From Candidatus Competibacteraceae bacterium (lineage in GTDB: Bacteria > Pseudomonadota > Gammaproteobacteria > Competibacterales > Competibacteraceae): DNA of 49,916 bases. A program made the translations under genes and the position numbers. The notes under the pieces were generated by a model, which worked only from the letters and a program-made list of their open reading frames with translations, was not told where the DNA came from and did not search any database. Shown here one piece after another: positions 19,383-27,322 of the stretch. Location of the stretch: positions 1 through 49,916 of the forward strand of contig RXIV01000015.1 of NCBI GenBank assembly GCA_003989085.1. The letters run 5' to 3'. Each line of letters begins with the position of its first letter. Within the stretch, counting starts at the first letter, position 1.

Positions 19383-20615
19383 ATGGAGATTTATCTGGTC
19401 GGCGGTGCGGTGCGCGATGAATTGCTGGGGTTGCCGGTCAAGGAGCGCGATTGGGTAGTGGTCGGCGCAACGCCCGATGATCTGCTGCAGCGGGGCTTCC
19501 GCCCGGTCGGTAAGGATTTCCCGGTGTTCCTTCATCCCGACACTCATGAGGAATACGCGCTAGCCCGCACCGAACGTAAAACTGCGCCGGGCTATTACGG
19601 GTTCAGCGTGCATGCCGCCCCCGAAGTGACCCTGGAAGACGACTTGCTGCGCCGTGATTTGACCATCAACGCGATGGCCCGCGATACCCAAGGCCGGTTA
19701 TTCGACCCCTATCGGGGCCGCGCCGATCTCGACGCTCGCCGGTTGCGGCATATCTCACCGGCCTTCGCTGAAGACCCGGTGCGGATGTTGCGGCTGGCTC
19801 GTTTCAGCGCCCGTTACGCGCCACTCGGTTTTCAGATCGCGCCAGAAACACTCGATTTGTTGCGGAGCATGGTCGCTAATGGCGAGGCGGATTGTCTGGT
19901 GCCAGAACGAGTATGGGCGGAAACGGCGCGGGCGCTTGGCGAGAAGCAGCCGGGGCGGTTTATCGAAACTCTGCGTGAATGCGGGGCGCTGGTGCGGATT
20001 TTCCCGGAGCTGGATCGATTATTCGGGGTGCCGCAACCCCCGTTGCATCATCCTGAAATTGACACGGGGGTTCATACCCTGCTGGCTTTGGCGCAGGCCG
20101 TGCGGCTCGGCGCCGATGTGGTAACCCGCTTTGCAGTACTGGTCCATGATCTGGGCAAGGGAACGACGCCACCCGAAGAGTGGCCACGCCACATCGGCCA
20201 TGAACAACGCGGTGCAGAGGAAGTTCGGTTGTTCTGCCAGCGCTTGCGAGCGCCGAATATGTATCGGGAACTGGGGGTGTTGACCGCCCGCTTTCATACC
20301 CACTGCCACCGTGCCCTGGAATTGCGCCCAAAAACTCTGCTGAACACACTGCAAGGACTGGACGCCTTTCGTAAACCGCAGCGCTTTGCACAGTTTCTGG
20401 TCGCTTGCGAAGCCGATGCGCGGGGTCGGCAAGGTCAGGAAGATCGGGATTATCCGCAAGCGGCCTGGATGCAGCAGGTTTATCAGGCTGCGGCTCAGGT
20501 GTCGGCGCGGCCCCTGATGGATCGCGGTTTGACCGGGCTGGCGCTGGCTGAGGCGTTGCAGATCGAGCGACTAGCGGCCATTGTCGCGGCCCGCCGCGAG
20601 TTCCGAGAACACTGA
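19383..20615 (+). CDS. cca: Multifunctional CCA-adding enzyme / phosphohydrolase
   Basis: 410 residues, the long gammaproteobacterial form. The nucleotidyltransferase head starts [14 protein letters not shown], with ERDWVVVG and the DLTINAMA motif; the [12 protein letters not shown] segment follows. A C-terminal HD domain is seen in [12 protein letters not shown] and HIGHEQRG, which gives 2',3'-cyclic phosphodiesterase and phosphatase activities. It adds or repairs the 3' CCA of tRNAs. The ATG at 19383 is chosen because the protein then begins exactly at the conserved head, as in E. coli; a GTG at 19365 would add six residues. Confidence 0.95.
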   Translation: MEIYLVGGAVRDELLGLPVKERDWVVVGATPDDLLQRGFRPVGKDFPVFLHPDTHEEYALARTERKTAPGYYGFSVHAAPEVTLEDDLLRRDLTINAMARDTQGRLFDPYRGRADLDARRLRHISPAFAEDPVRMLRLARFSARYAPLGFQIAPETLDLLRSMVANGEADCLVPERVWAETARALGEKQPGRFIETLRECGALVRIFPELDRLFGVPQPPLHHPEIDTGVHTLLALAQAVRLGADVVTRFAVLVHDLGKGTTPPEEWPRHIGHEQRGAEEVRLFCQRLRAPNMYRELGVLTARFHTHCHRALELRPKTLLNTLQGLDAFRKPQRFAQFLVACEADARGRQGQEDRDYPQAAWMQQVYQAAAQVSARPLMDRGLTGLALAEALQIERLAAIVAARREFREH

Positions 20616-20680
20616 ACCACCCCGCGTTGTACAGTTCAAATCGCCTGCAATCCACTGACTTGCTCTCGGAGAGTTTGCCC

Positions 20681-21691
20681 ATGATCCACGCTTACGCCGC
20701 CCACCAGGCCAAGGGCCAATTAACCCCGTTTGAATACGATCCCGGCGAGTTGAGGCCGGATCAGGTCGAGATTGACGTATTGGCTTGTGGGGTCTGTCAT
20801 TCTGATCTGTCGATGCTGAACAACGAATGGCAGTTCAGCGCCTATCCACTGGTGCCGGGTCACGAGGTAGTCGGCGCCATCGCCCGCATTGGCGGCAATG
20901 TGAAACACCTCAAGGTCGGCGACACGGTCGGGCTGGGCTGGTTTAGCGGCAGCTGCATGACCTGCTATCAGTGCATGAGCGGCAACCATAACCTGTGCGC
21001 CAGCCATGAGCAAACCATCGTGGGTCGTTTTGGCGGATTCGCCGACAAGGTGCGCTGCAACGCCGAGTGGGCGATGCCGTTGCCACCCGGTCTCGATCTA
21101 AAAAAAGCCGGGCCGCTGTTTTGTGGCGGGATTACCGTGTTTAACCCGATAGTGCAATTCGACGTGAAACCTACTGACCGAGTGGGCGTGATCGGTATTG
21201 GCGGGCTGGGTCATCTGGCGCTGCAATTCCTGAACAAATGGGGCTGCGAAGTGACCGCTTTCACCAGCAGCGACGCCAAGCGCGAGGAAGCGCTGGCGAT
21301 GGGCGCTCACCGAGTGGTCAATTCCCGCGATCCGGCGCAACTGGGCGCTGTCGCTGGTGCGCTGAATTTCATTGTCTCAACCGTCAATGCTGATCTGAAC
21401 TGGGCATTGTTCCTGAATGCGCTAGCGCCCAAGGGACGACTGCACATGGTCGGCGCAGCGCCTGCGCCAATCCCGGTGCCGGCTTTTACCCTGATCGGCG
21501 GACAAAAAAACATCTCCGGTTCGCCGCTCGGTTCACCGGCCACTTTGAGCAAGATGCTGGAATTCTGTGCCCGGCACCAAATCGAGCCGATCACCGAGCA
21601 TTTCCCGATGAGTCAGGTCAACGAGGCTCTGGCCCATTTGGAATCGGGTAAAGCGCGGTATCGGGTGGTGCTGGACAACGACTGGAGCTGA
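20681..21691 (+). CDS. Zinc-dependent NAD(P) alcohol dehydrogenase (cinnamyl-ADH/YahK-like)
   Basis: 336 residues of the medium-chain dehydrogenase family. Catalytic zinc ligands: Cys39 in CGVCHSD, His61-Glu62 in VPGHE, and a later Cys in LFCGGITVF. Structural zinc Cys92, 95, 98 and 106 (SCMTCYQC and HNLC). The Rossmann motif is GVIGIGGLGHLALQ. The CHSD and GxGxxG features match the broad-substrate aldehyde reductases such as YahK. The start at 20681 has GGAG upstream. It ends just before a strong bidirectional terminator shared with the convergent tRNA gene. Confidence 0.93.
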   Translation: MIHAYAAHQAKGQLTPFEYDPGELRPDQVEIDVLACGVCHSDLSMLNNEWQFSAYPLVPGHEVVGAIARIGGNVKHLKVGDTVGLGWFSGSCMTCYQCMSGNHNLCASHEQTIVGRFGGFADKVRCNAEWAMPLPPGLDLKKAGPLFCGGITVFNPIVQFDVKPTDRVGVIGIGGLGHLALQFLNKWGCEVTAFTSSDAKREEALAMGAHRVVNSRDPAQLGAVAGALNFIVSTVNADLNWALFLNALAPKGRLHMVGAAPAPIPVPAFTLIGGQKNISGSPLGSPATLSKMLEFCARHQIEPITEHFPMSQVNEALAHLESGKARYRVVLDNDWS

Positions 21692-21717
21692 GCCGCCAGA
21701 GGTGAGGTCGATCCCTG

Positions 21718-21753
21718 CAACAAAAAAACCGCCCGGAGGCGGTTTTTTTGTTG
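21718..21753. terminator. Bidirectional intrinsic terminator (adh / tRNA-Val)
   Basis: A 16-base perfect inverted repeat: arms 21718-21733 and 21738-21753 with a CGGA loop. The GC core ACCGCC/GGCGGT is flanked by a seven-base A run and a seven-base T run, so it can stop transcription in both directions. Confidence 0.93.
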
Positions 21754-21770
21754 CAGACTAGGCAAGTATC

Positions 21771-21847
21771 TGGTAGGCGCGATTGGACTCGAACCAACGA
21801 CCCCCACCATGTCAAGGTGGTGCTCTAACCAACTGAGCTACGCGCCT
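21771..21847 (-). tRNA. tRNA-Val (anticodon GAC), CCA encoded
   Basis: A full cloverleaf of 77 bases on the minus strand. The 7-bp acceptor stem pairs AGGCGCG with CGCGCCT, followed by discriminator A and encoded CCA. The D arm has AGTTGGTTA. The anticodon stem CCACC/GGTGG closes the loop TTGACAT, anticodon GAC. The T arm GTTGG/CCAAT carries TTCGAGT. The variable loop is five bases. It reads GUC (and GUU) valine codons. Confidence 0.98.
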
Positions 21848-21862
21848 GCAATAGGCGCGGGA

Positions 21863-21891
21863 AGATAGCCTAATGCGGCACAGCTTGGCAA
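21863..21891 (-). promoter_or_regulatory. Candidate sigma-70 promoter of tRNA-Val
   Basis: Reading the minus strand, TTGCCA (21891-21886) and CTATCT (21868-21863) are 17 bases apart. The start point would fall about nine bases before the mature tRNA end. Weak -10, so moderate confidence. Confidence 0.5.
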
Positions 21892-22009
21892 GGGGCGGGA
21901 CGAAAAAAGCTACTGGCAGCCATACCAGATTCATACTGCTTCGCTAGAATGACAGCGATAGCCATCCATTCTGCGACCCCATCCACCGTTTCTTCAGGAG
22001 GCTTATAAC

Positions 22010-24217
22010 ATGTCAAAAACCAGCGAAACTGACAGTTTGCCTACTGTCCCCGTACCGACAAATCCGGCGCTGATGCCGACGTGGGGGCCGGTCGGCGAAT
22101 ATGTGACCGACACCCTGCAACGCACTATCCTGTTCTGGGACGTGCTGCGCCAGCGTAGCGACGAGTATTTCCAGCACAAGGCGATGGCGGTGCCGAATGT
22201 CCTCAGTTTCCATGCCGAACTGGTGCTGGATGGCCGCACTCTGGCCCGACCGGTCAATTACGGTCTGGCCCGCATCCAGCCGCCGGTTGGCGTGGTGATT
22301 GATCAGAAAAAGCGGCCTTTTGTGGTGGTTGACCCTCGCGCTGGGCACGGCCCGGGCATCGGCGGATTCAAGGCCGACAGCGAACTGGGTGTGGCGATGC
22401 GGGCTGGTCATCCCTGCTATTTCATCGGCTTCACCCCCGATCCGATGCCCGGTCAGACCATCGAAGACATCATGCGGGCCGAGGCCATCTTTCTGGAGGC
22501 GGTCATCGCGCTTCATCCTGAAGCCGATGGTAAACCCTGCGTGATCGGCAACTGTCAGGCGGGTTGGGCGGTCATGATGCTGGCGGCGACCCGCCCAGAA
22601 CTGTTTGGCCCGATCATCATCCCCGGTTCGCCGCTGTCCTACTGGGCCGGGGTAGAAGGCCAGAATCCGATGCGCTACACCGGCGGCCTGTACGGCGGCA
22701 GTTGGTTGACCGCACTGACCAGCGACCTCGGCCACGGCAAGTTTGACGGCGCGTATCTGGTCGGCAATTTCGAGAACATGAACCCCGCCAATACCCTCTG
22801 GACCAAGAATTACGACCTGTGGGCGAAAGTGGATGGTGAGGGGCGGCGGTTTCTCGACTTTGAACGCTGGTGGGGCGGCCACGTCAACCTGAACGCCGAA
22901 GAAATGCAGTGGATCGTCGATCAACTGTTTATCGGCAACCGGCTGTCCACCGCCGAAATCGTCACCAGCGACGGGGTGCGGATCGATCTGCGCAATATCC
23001 GTTCGCCCATCGTCTGTTTCTGCTCCAAGGGCGACAATATCACTCCGCCGCAACAGGCGTTGGGTTGGATTATTGATCTCTACCGCGATCTGGATGACCT
23101 GCGGGCCTGCGGTCAGACGATTGTTTACGCGATCCATGAAAGCATCGGCCATCTGGGCATTTTCGTATCTGGCGGCGTTGCTCGCAAAGAGCATGAAGAA
23201 TTTGCTTCCAACATTGATCTGATCGATGTGTTGCCGCCTGGCTTGTACGAAGCGGTGATGACCCCCAGGACCGCCGATGCGGTCAACCCGGAGCTGATCG
23301 GGGGCGAGTGGATTGCCCGCTTTGAGCCGCGTTCGCTGGACGATATCCGGGTGATTGTCCAGCCCAACCCAGAGGATGATCGCCGTTTTGCGGCGGTGCA
23401 ACGGGTGTCGGACATCAATCTGGGCCTGTATCGCACCCTGTTCCAGCCGTTTGTTCAGGCGTTTGCCAGCGACAAGACAGCCGAATGGCTGCACAAGCTC
23501 AATCCCTCCGAACTGCCTTATGAACTGTTCTCGGATCGCAATCCGTTAATGCGCCAAATCGCTGAACTGGCGGAACAAGTGCGCGGTCAGCGCCAGCCAG
23601 TTTCACCCGATAACCCGTTGCTGCAAGTGCAGGCGATGATTTCAGATGGCATGATCGCGGCGCTGGATGGTTGGCGGGATTTGCGGGATCACAGCATGGA
23701 ACAGATATTTCTGGCGCTTTATGGTTCGCCGCTGTTGCAAGCGCTGGTTGGGTTACGCGCTTCGGACGAAAATCCGCGCCGCCGACCGGGGATGGAACCG
23801 GAGCGGATTGCCTTCATTCAACAGCGGATCGGTGAACTTAAGGCGCGGATTGCCGAGGGCGGGCTGACTGAGGCGGCGATTCGCAGTCTGGTCTATATCG
23901 GTATGGCCGGGCCGGGAGTGGATGAACGGGCATTCAATGAGTTGCGGCAGATTCGCGCCGGTCACGGCAACATGACCCTGGCAGAGTTCAAGCAAACGCT
24001 GCGCGAGCAGTTTTTCGGGCTGCTGCTGGATCGGGATGAGGCGCTGGCGGCGATCCCAAAGATGTTGCCTGCCGGTGCCGAGGCGCGGGCTACGATCTTG
24101 GGGGTCATTCGGAATGTCGTCATGGCGGCGGGCGAAGTCAGCGGCGAACGGGCCGAGCGGCTGGCGCAGGTCGAAGCGCTATTTGCCGTTCCGGCGATTG
24201 GCGGCGCAGCGGGTTAG
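22010..24217 (+). CDS. DUF3141 alpha/beta-hydrolase-like protein, PHA-associated family
   Basis: 735 residues. The N-terminal half is an alpha/beta-hydrolase core with a nucleophile elbow GNCQAG (Cys182), an acid in CSKGDNITPP (Asp342) and a histidine in SIGHLGIF (His381). This Cys/Asp/His set and its local motifs resemble PHA synthase (PhaC), although the protein lacks the PhaC N-terminal domain. The DUF3141 family is commonly encoded near PHA genes. The C-terminal 300 residues are helical, Glu/Arg-rich and without a recognised fold. AGGAGG lies eight bases before the ATG. No other PHA gene is in the window. Whether it polymerises, hydrolyses or binds PHA is unknown. Confidence 0.85.
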   Translation: MSKTSETDSLPTVPVPTNPALMPTWGPVGEYVTDTLQRTILFWDVLRQRSDEYFQHKAMAVPNVLSFHAELVLDGRTLARPVNYGLARIQPPVGVVIDQKKRPFVVVDPRAGHGPGIGGFKADSELGVAMRAGHPCYFIGFTPDPMPGQTIEDIMRAEAIFLEAVIALHPEADGKPCVIGNCQAGWAVMMLAATRPELFGPIIIPGSPLSYWAGVEGQNPMRYTGGLYGGSWLTALTSDLGHGKFDGAYLVGNFENMNPANTLWTKNYDLWAKVDGEGRRFLDFERWWGGHVNLNAEEMQWIVDQLFIGNRLSTAEIVTSDGVRIDLRNIRSPIVCFCSKGDNITPPQQALGWIIDLYRDLDDLRACGQTIVYAIHESIGHLGIFVSGGVARKEHEEFASNIDLIDVLPPGLYEAVMTPRTADAVNPELIGGEWIARFEPRSLDDIRVIVQPNPEDDRRFAAVQRVSDINLGLYRTLFQPFVQAFASDKTAEWLHKLNPSELPYELFSDRNPLMRQIAELAEQVRGQRQPVSPDNPLLQVQAMISDGMIAALDGWRDLRDHSMEQIFLALYGSPLLQALVGLRASDENPRRRPGMEPERIAFIQQRIGELKARIAEGGLTEAAIRSLVYIGMAGPGVDERAFNELRQIRAGHGNMTLAEFKQTLREQFFGLLLDRDEALAAIPKMLPAGAEARATILGVIRNVVMAAGEVSGERAERLAQVEALFAVPAIGGAAG

Positions 24218-24241
24218 CCGGAATCAGGCAACAGCGCAAGT

Positions 24242-24267
24242 CAACCGGTGTCCTCGGAGACCGGTTG
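24242..24267 (+). other. Hairpin after the DUF3141 gene
   Basis: CAACCGGT and ACCGGTTG form a perfect 8-bp stem with a ten-base loop, 25 bases after the stop. There is no T-run, so termination would have to be factor-assisted, or it belongs to the adjoining recombination-site region. Confidence 0.4.
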
Positions 24268-24334
24268 GCAGAGCGACGCTCAGTAAGTCTTCAAATGACT
24301 ACCGGACGCTGAGGCGTGTCCCGCGCGGAGCGCG

Positions 24335-24440
24335 GGCCAACTCCTCGTTCGAACGGACACCGCTCACTGCGTTCGCAGCTTGCGCCCGCTGGGGGTTTCC
24401 AGGCCGGCCAGCAGTCCTTTCAACTCGCGCCCTGTTAGGC
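24335..24440 (+). repeat. attC-like recombination site 1 (left end of cassette array)
   Basis: 106 bases. The right core is GTTAGGC (24434-24440), matching the consensus GTTRRRY. The left core is GGCCAAC. Inner arms: TTCGAACGGAC on the left against GTCCTTTCAA on the right; the left arm has an extra base, as attC sites do. Length is within the known 57-141 range. Cassette 1 begins at the TTAGGC. The sequence from about 24312 is repeated at 26585 with roughly 90% identity over about 110 bases. Confidence 0.75.
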
Positions 24441-24468
24441 TATTCAATAAGGCATTGGAGAAAATGAG

Positions 24469-26451
24469 ATGAAGAAAAAGAAAATAGCTTCAGTCGCGTA
24501 CATGATGATTACTTCTACTTCTATTTTTGCTCAATATGCGCCGGGCAGTATTGTAGAAGAAAATATTGACACATTTCTTGCTGAACCAGCAGTTGGTGCA
24601 AAAACTACAATACCGGTTATCATTTTGCGATACCTGCCAACTAACGACGGCATAAATCTTGATGTGTCAAAAGCTACTGATTTCTATAGCCTGGGAGAGA
24701 TCACTCTCACACAACTTAAGCGCAACATAGACGCCTACAACATTCGCGGAAAATTCATGCTAGAGGAAGGATCAAGATTTAGAGGTTATAAAGATGCTAG
24801 TGCCAAGCCCTATCTTGGATATAAAATTGTTAAGTCTTGGACGATCTATAGTCAAATACCAATTAGTAAAACATTCAAAACAGGAGATGGTGTTTTCTAT
24901 CCTGATCTTTTTAAGATTGCAGACGACTTTAATTTCAAACACTATATTGAAGATGTAGGAGTGAAAGAGATTTGGCTTTGGTTTGGACAGTCAGCTATGC
25001 CGGGTTGGCCTTCTTATAATCCACAGCTTCATAAAGCTGAAAATTTTGTTGAATTTATTGAATCCAATATGTCCAGCCCTACGACAGGAGATATTTCCAA
25101 TAGCTATCGACAAGATGACCTGCCTTTATATTCAAAAAGCTACATTGTATATTGTTATAATTTCCGGAGGACTCAAGCTGAAATGATTCACAATCATGGA
25201 CATCAGCTTGAGTCCATTTATAACTACGTAGCTGAACGACAAGATGGAACCAATGATTTATTTGCTAAAGATTTTTCAGGCTGGGGGGCAAACTATTCAT
25301 CAGCGCCTATTGGGAGAGCGGGTGATACCCATCACCCACCAAATACAACAAAAGATTATGATTACTATAACCCAGATTTAGTCAGCAGCGATATTGAAGA
25401 TTGGCGGCCTGATGCTTCTGGAGCAAAGAAATTGGTTAATATGGATACATGGGGGAATATCAATTATCCTTGGCCAGCAACGGATATTTTCCTTCAACAA
25501 AGGGGAGAGTCGCAGTGGTACATCTACTGGATGCAAAATATGCCCGGCTATCAGAATATGATCCGTTACCGAGCAACAAGCAACATGACAAATTGGTGGG
25601 AATTCACAGCGGACTGGGATAGGGTTATCAAAGAAGGAAAGGGGCTTTATGGTTCTTCCGCACCGCCCGCCACGGGTGCGTCTGTGGGTGTGTTCCGGGC
25701 CGGTACTTGGTTTCTTGACGCCAACGCTAACGGCGCGTGGAATGGTTGCCAGCAGGATGGCGGGCAAGACCTCTGTCTGTACAGTAGTTTTGGTCAGGTC
25801 GGCGATATGCCTGCTGCGGGCAACTGGTCTGGTGGGGCGAAGAGTTCTATCGGAGTGCTGCGTTCCGGCACCGGCGAATGGTTCATTGACCGCAACGGTA
25901 ACCACCAGTGGGATGGCTGCGCGGTCGATGGCTGCTATGTCGGCTTTGGCACGGCGGGGGATTTACCAGTCGCCGGGGACTGGAATGGCACCGGTTTTGC
26001 CAAAATCGGTGTGTTTCGTAACGGCCAGTGGTTCCTGGATGCCAACGGCAGCGGCGCATGGGATGGCTGCGGCACTGACCTCTGTCTGAACTTCGGCCAG
26101 CTTGGTGATTGGCCGGTCGCCGGCAACTGGGATGGCGGTTTGAAAACCGGAGTCGGCGTGTTCCGGGCCGGGACTTGGTATCTGGATTACAACGGCAATG
26201 GGGTATGGGACGGTTGCCAGCAGGACGGTGGGCAGGATTTATGCCTCTACGGCAGCTTCGGACAAGCGGGCGATCTGCCGGTGGCGGGCGATTGGAACGG
26301 CGATGGCAAAGCTAAAGTCGGGGTGTTCCGCAACGGCACCTGGTATCTGGACTACAACGGTAACGGGAAATGGGACGGTTGCGTTGTGGATCGCTGCTAC
26401 GAAGGCAGTTTTGGGATCAAAGGTGATTTGCCAGTCGCCGGTCGCTGGTAA
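24469..26451 (+). CDS. Cassette 1: mosaic secreted protein with C-terminal DxNGNGxWDGC repeats
   Basis: 660 residues with a Sec signal peptide (MKKKKIASVAYMMITSTSIF, cleavage near AQ). Residues to about 400 are encoded by AT-rich DNA and I do not recognise the domain. It has a His cluster in EMIHNHGHQLES (Glu238, His241, 243, 245) and a second in GDTHHPPN (His288-289) that could bind metal. From residue 405 the DNA turns GC-rich and encodes five repeats of about 50 residues: GVFRxGTWYLDxNGNGxWDGC, a variable Cys pair, SFGxxGDLPVAGxW. DxNGNG recalls calcium-binding loops. The gene starts 28 bases after the attC core and ends 26 bases before the next one, as a cassette gene does. Confidence 0.85.
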   Translation: MKKKKIASVAYMMITSTSIFAQYAPGSIVEENIDTFLAEPAVGAKTTIPVIILRYLPTNDGINLDVSKATDFYSLGEITLTQLKRNIDAYNIRGKFMLEEGSRFRGYKDASAKPYLGYKIVKSWTIYSQIPISKTFKTGDGVFYPDLFKIADDFNFKHYIEDVGVKEIWLWFGQSAMPGWPSYNPQLHKAENFVEFIESNMSSPTTGDISNSYRQDDLPLYSKSYIVYCYNFRRTQAEMIHNHGHQLESIYNYVAERQDGTNDLFAKDFSGWGANYSSAPIGRAGDTHHPPNTTKDYDYYNPDLVSSDIEDWRPDASGAKKLVNMDTWGNINYPWPATDIFLQQRGESQWYIYWMQNMPGYQNMIRYRATSNMTNWWEFTADWDRVIKEGKGLYGSSAPPATGASVGVFRAGTWFLDANANGAWNGCQQDGGQDLCLYSSFGQVGDMPAAGNWSGGAKSSIGVLRSGTGEWFIDRNGNHQWDGCAVDGCYVGFGTAGDLPVAGDWNGTGFAKIGVFRNGQWFLDANGSGAWDGCGTDLCLNFGQLGDWPVAGNWDGGLKTGVGVFRAGTWYLDYNGNGVWDGCQQDGGQDLCLYGSFGQAGDLPVAGDWNGDGKAKVGVFRNGTWYLDYNGNGKWDGCVVDRCYEGSFGIKGDLPVAGRW

Positions 26452-26477
26452 GCTGATTGTAGGGTGAGATCAACCCC

Positions 26478-26733
26478 GCCTAACTGTTGTAGCTTGCACC
26501 TGATCCGGCGTAGCCGGCAGGTGAAGCAGGGCGTTGACGCCGCATTCCGCACGGCGTCAACAGGGCGTGAGTTGAGCGAACTCGGCGTGTCCCGCGCGGA
26601 GCGCGGGCCAACGCCTCGTTCGAGCAGACACCGCTCACTGCGTTCGCGGCTTGCGCCCGCTGGGGGTTTCCAGACCGGCTAGCCGTCCTTTCAACCCGCG
26701 CGCGGGTGCCGCTCAACTCGCGCCCTGTTAGCC
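26478..26733 (+). repeat. attC-like recombination site 2 (composite, between cassettes)
   Basis: The outer left core GCCTAAC (26478-26484) is the exact reverse complement of cassette 1's opening GTTAGGC. The right core GTTAGCC (26727-26733) opens cassette 2. At 256 bases it is long for an attC. An inner site at 26606-26733 (GGCCAAC to GTTAGCC, 128 bases) repeats site 1. It carries an extra CCCGCGCGCGGG palindrome in its right arm. Between the two left cores lie a perfect 10-bp inverted repeat (GTTGACGCCG/CGGCGTCAAC). GAGTTGAGCG at 26569 is also the exact complement of CGCTCAACTC at 26710. Probably two sites fused, or one enlarged by insertion. Confidence 0.65.
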
Positions 26734-26756
26734 GCCTTTTCACTCCTCGCCACCAC

Positions 26757-27245
26757 ATGCAAATCCGAGAAGCCTCAATCGCAGACTTGCCAACAATCGC
26801 AATGCTTGTCCGCGAGTCAAACAAAGACGTTGCGGTCAAGTTCAATCTAAATGCCGAGAACTGCCCGAAACACCCTTCCTTCTATACCGAGACCTGGGTG
26901 CAAGCCGATCTCGCTCGCGGCGAGACGTACTTCATCTTAGAAAAGGATTCCGAACCCATTGGTTGCGTGGCGTACGAAAGCCCAAGTCCTGGGCTCGCAT
27001 ACCTGAATCGCCTTTCTGTTTTGCCAGCGCACAGGAACAAAGGTGCAGGCGCTCGCCTCGTTCAGCACATCGTTGAACACGCACGTAGCTTGTCAGTTCA
27101 AACCATCAGCATCGGGGTTATTGGGGAGCACACCGACCTTCAGCGCTGGTACAACAAACTTGGCTTCAAAAGCGGAGAGACAAAGCGCTTTCCTTATTTG
27201 CCGTTCTCGGTGAAGTACATGTCCTATGTGCTGCCAGGCGGCTAA
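26757..27245 (+). CDS. Cassette 2: GNAT-family N-acetyltransferase
   Basis: 163 residues. The GNAT fold is clear: MQIREASIADLPTIAMLV at the N-terminus, the beta4 strand YLNRLSVLPAHRNKGAGARLV with the acetyl-CoA pyrophosphate loop (RNKGAG, a Q/RxxGxG/A motif), and WYNKLGFKSGE near the C-terminus. It transfers an acetyl group from acetyl-CoA to an unknown amine; small acetyltransferases are among the commonest integron-cassette products. The start is 23 bases after the core GTTAGCC, with no clear ribosome site. The TAA stop lies inside the next core GGCTAAC. Confidence 0.9.
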   Translation: MQIREASIADLPTIAMLVRESNKDVAVKFNLNAENCPKHPSFYTETWVQADLARGETYFILEKDSEPIGCVAYESPSPGLAYLNRLSVLPAHRNKGAGARLVQHIVEHARSLSVQTISIGVIGEHTDLQRWYNKLGFKSGETKRFPYLPFSVKYMSYVLPGG

Positions 27246-27307
27246 CCCTTCCATCGAGAGGACGTGCCCCGGCAAGCCGGGTCACGCCTCTCATGTCAAA
27301 GTTACCC
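27240..27307 (+). repeat. attC-like recombination site 3 (right end of array)
   Basis: 68 bases with classic attC form. The left core GGCTAAC (27240-27246) is the exact reverse complement of GTTAGCC that opens cassette 2. Inner arms GAGAGGACGTG and CACGCCTCTC pair with one extra A in the left arm, the extrahelical base that sets strand choice. The apical stem is CCCGGC/GCCGGG around AA. The segment CCTCTCATGTCAAA precedes the right core GTTACCC, which departs from GTTRRRY at its fifth and sixth bases. Confidence 0.8.
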
Positions 27308-27322
27308 CCGGCAAAGGGACTC

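Noticed and set aside
22013..23494. 493-codon antisense frame under the DUF3141 gene
   Set aside because: Overlaps a well-supported gene with a strong ribosome site; its composition (His/Arg/Gln-rich) is typical of antisense shadows.
24213..24219. GTTAGCC at the stop codon of the DUF3141 gene as a fourth attC core
   Set aside because: No paired arms or matching left core around it, and the gene upstream has no cassette-type start; a heptamer by chance.
26560..26720. Inverted repeats as ends of an insertion sequence
   Set aside because: No transposase frame lies between them and no target duplication was seen; they fit attC-type secondary structure better.
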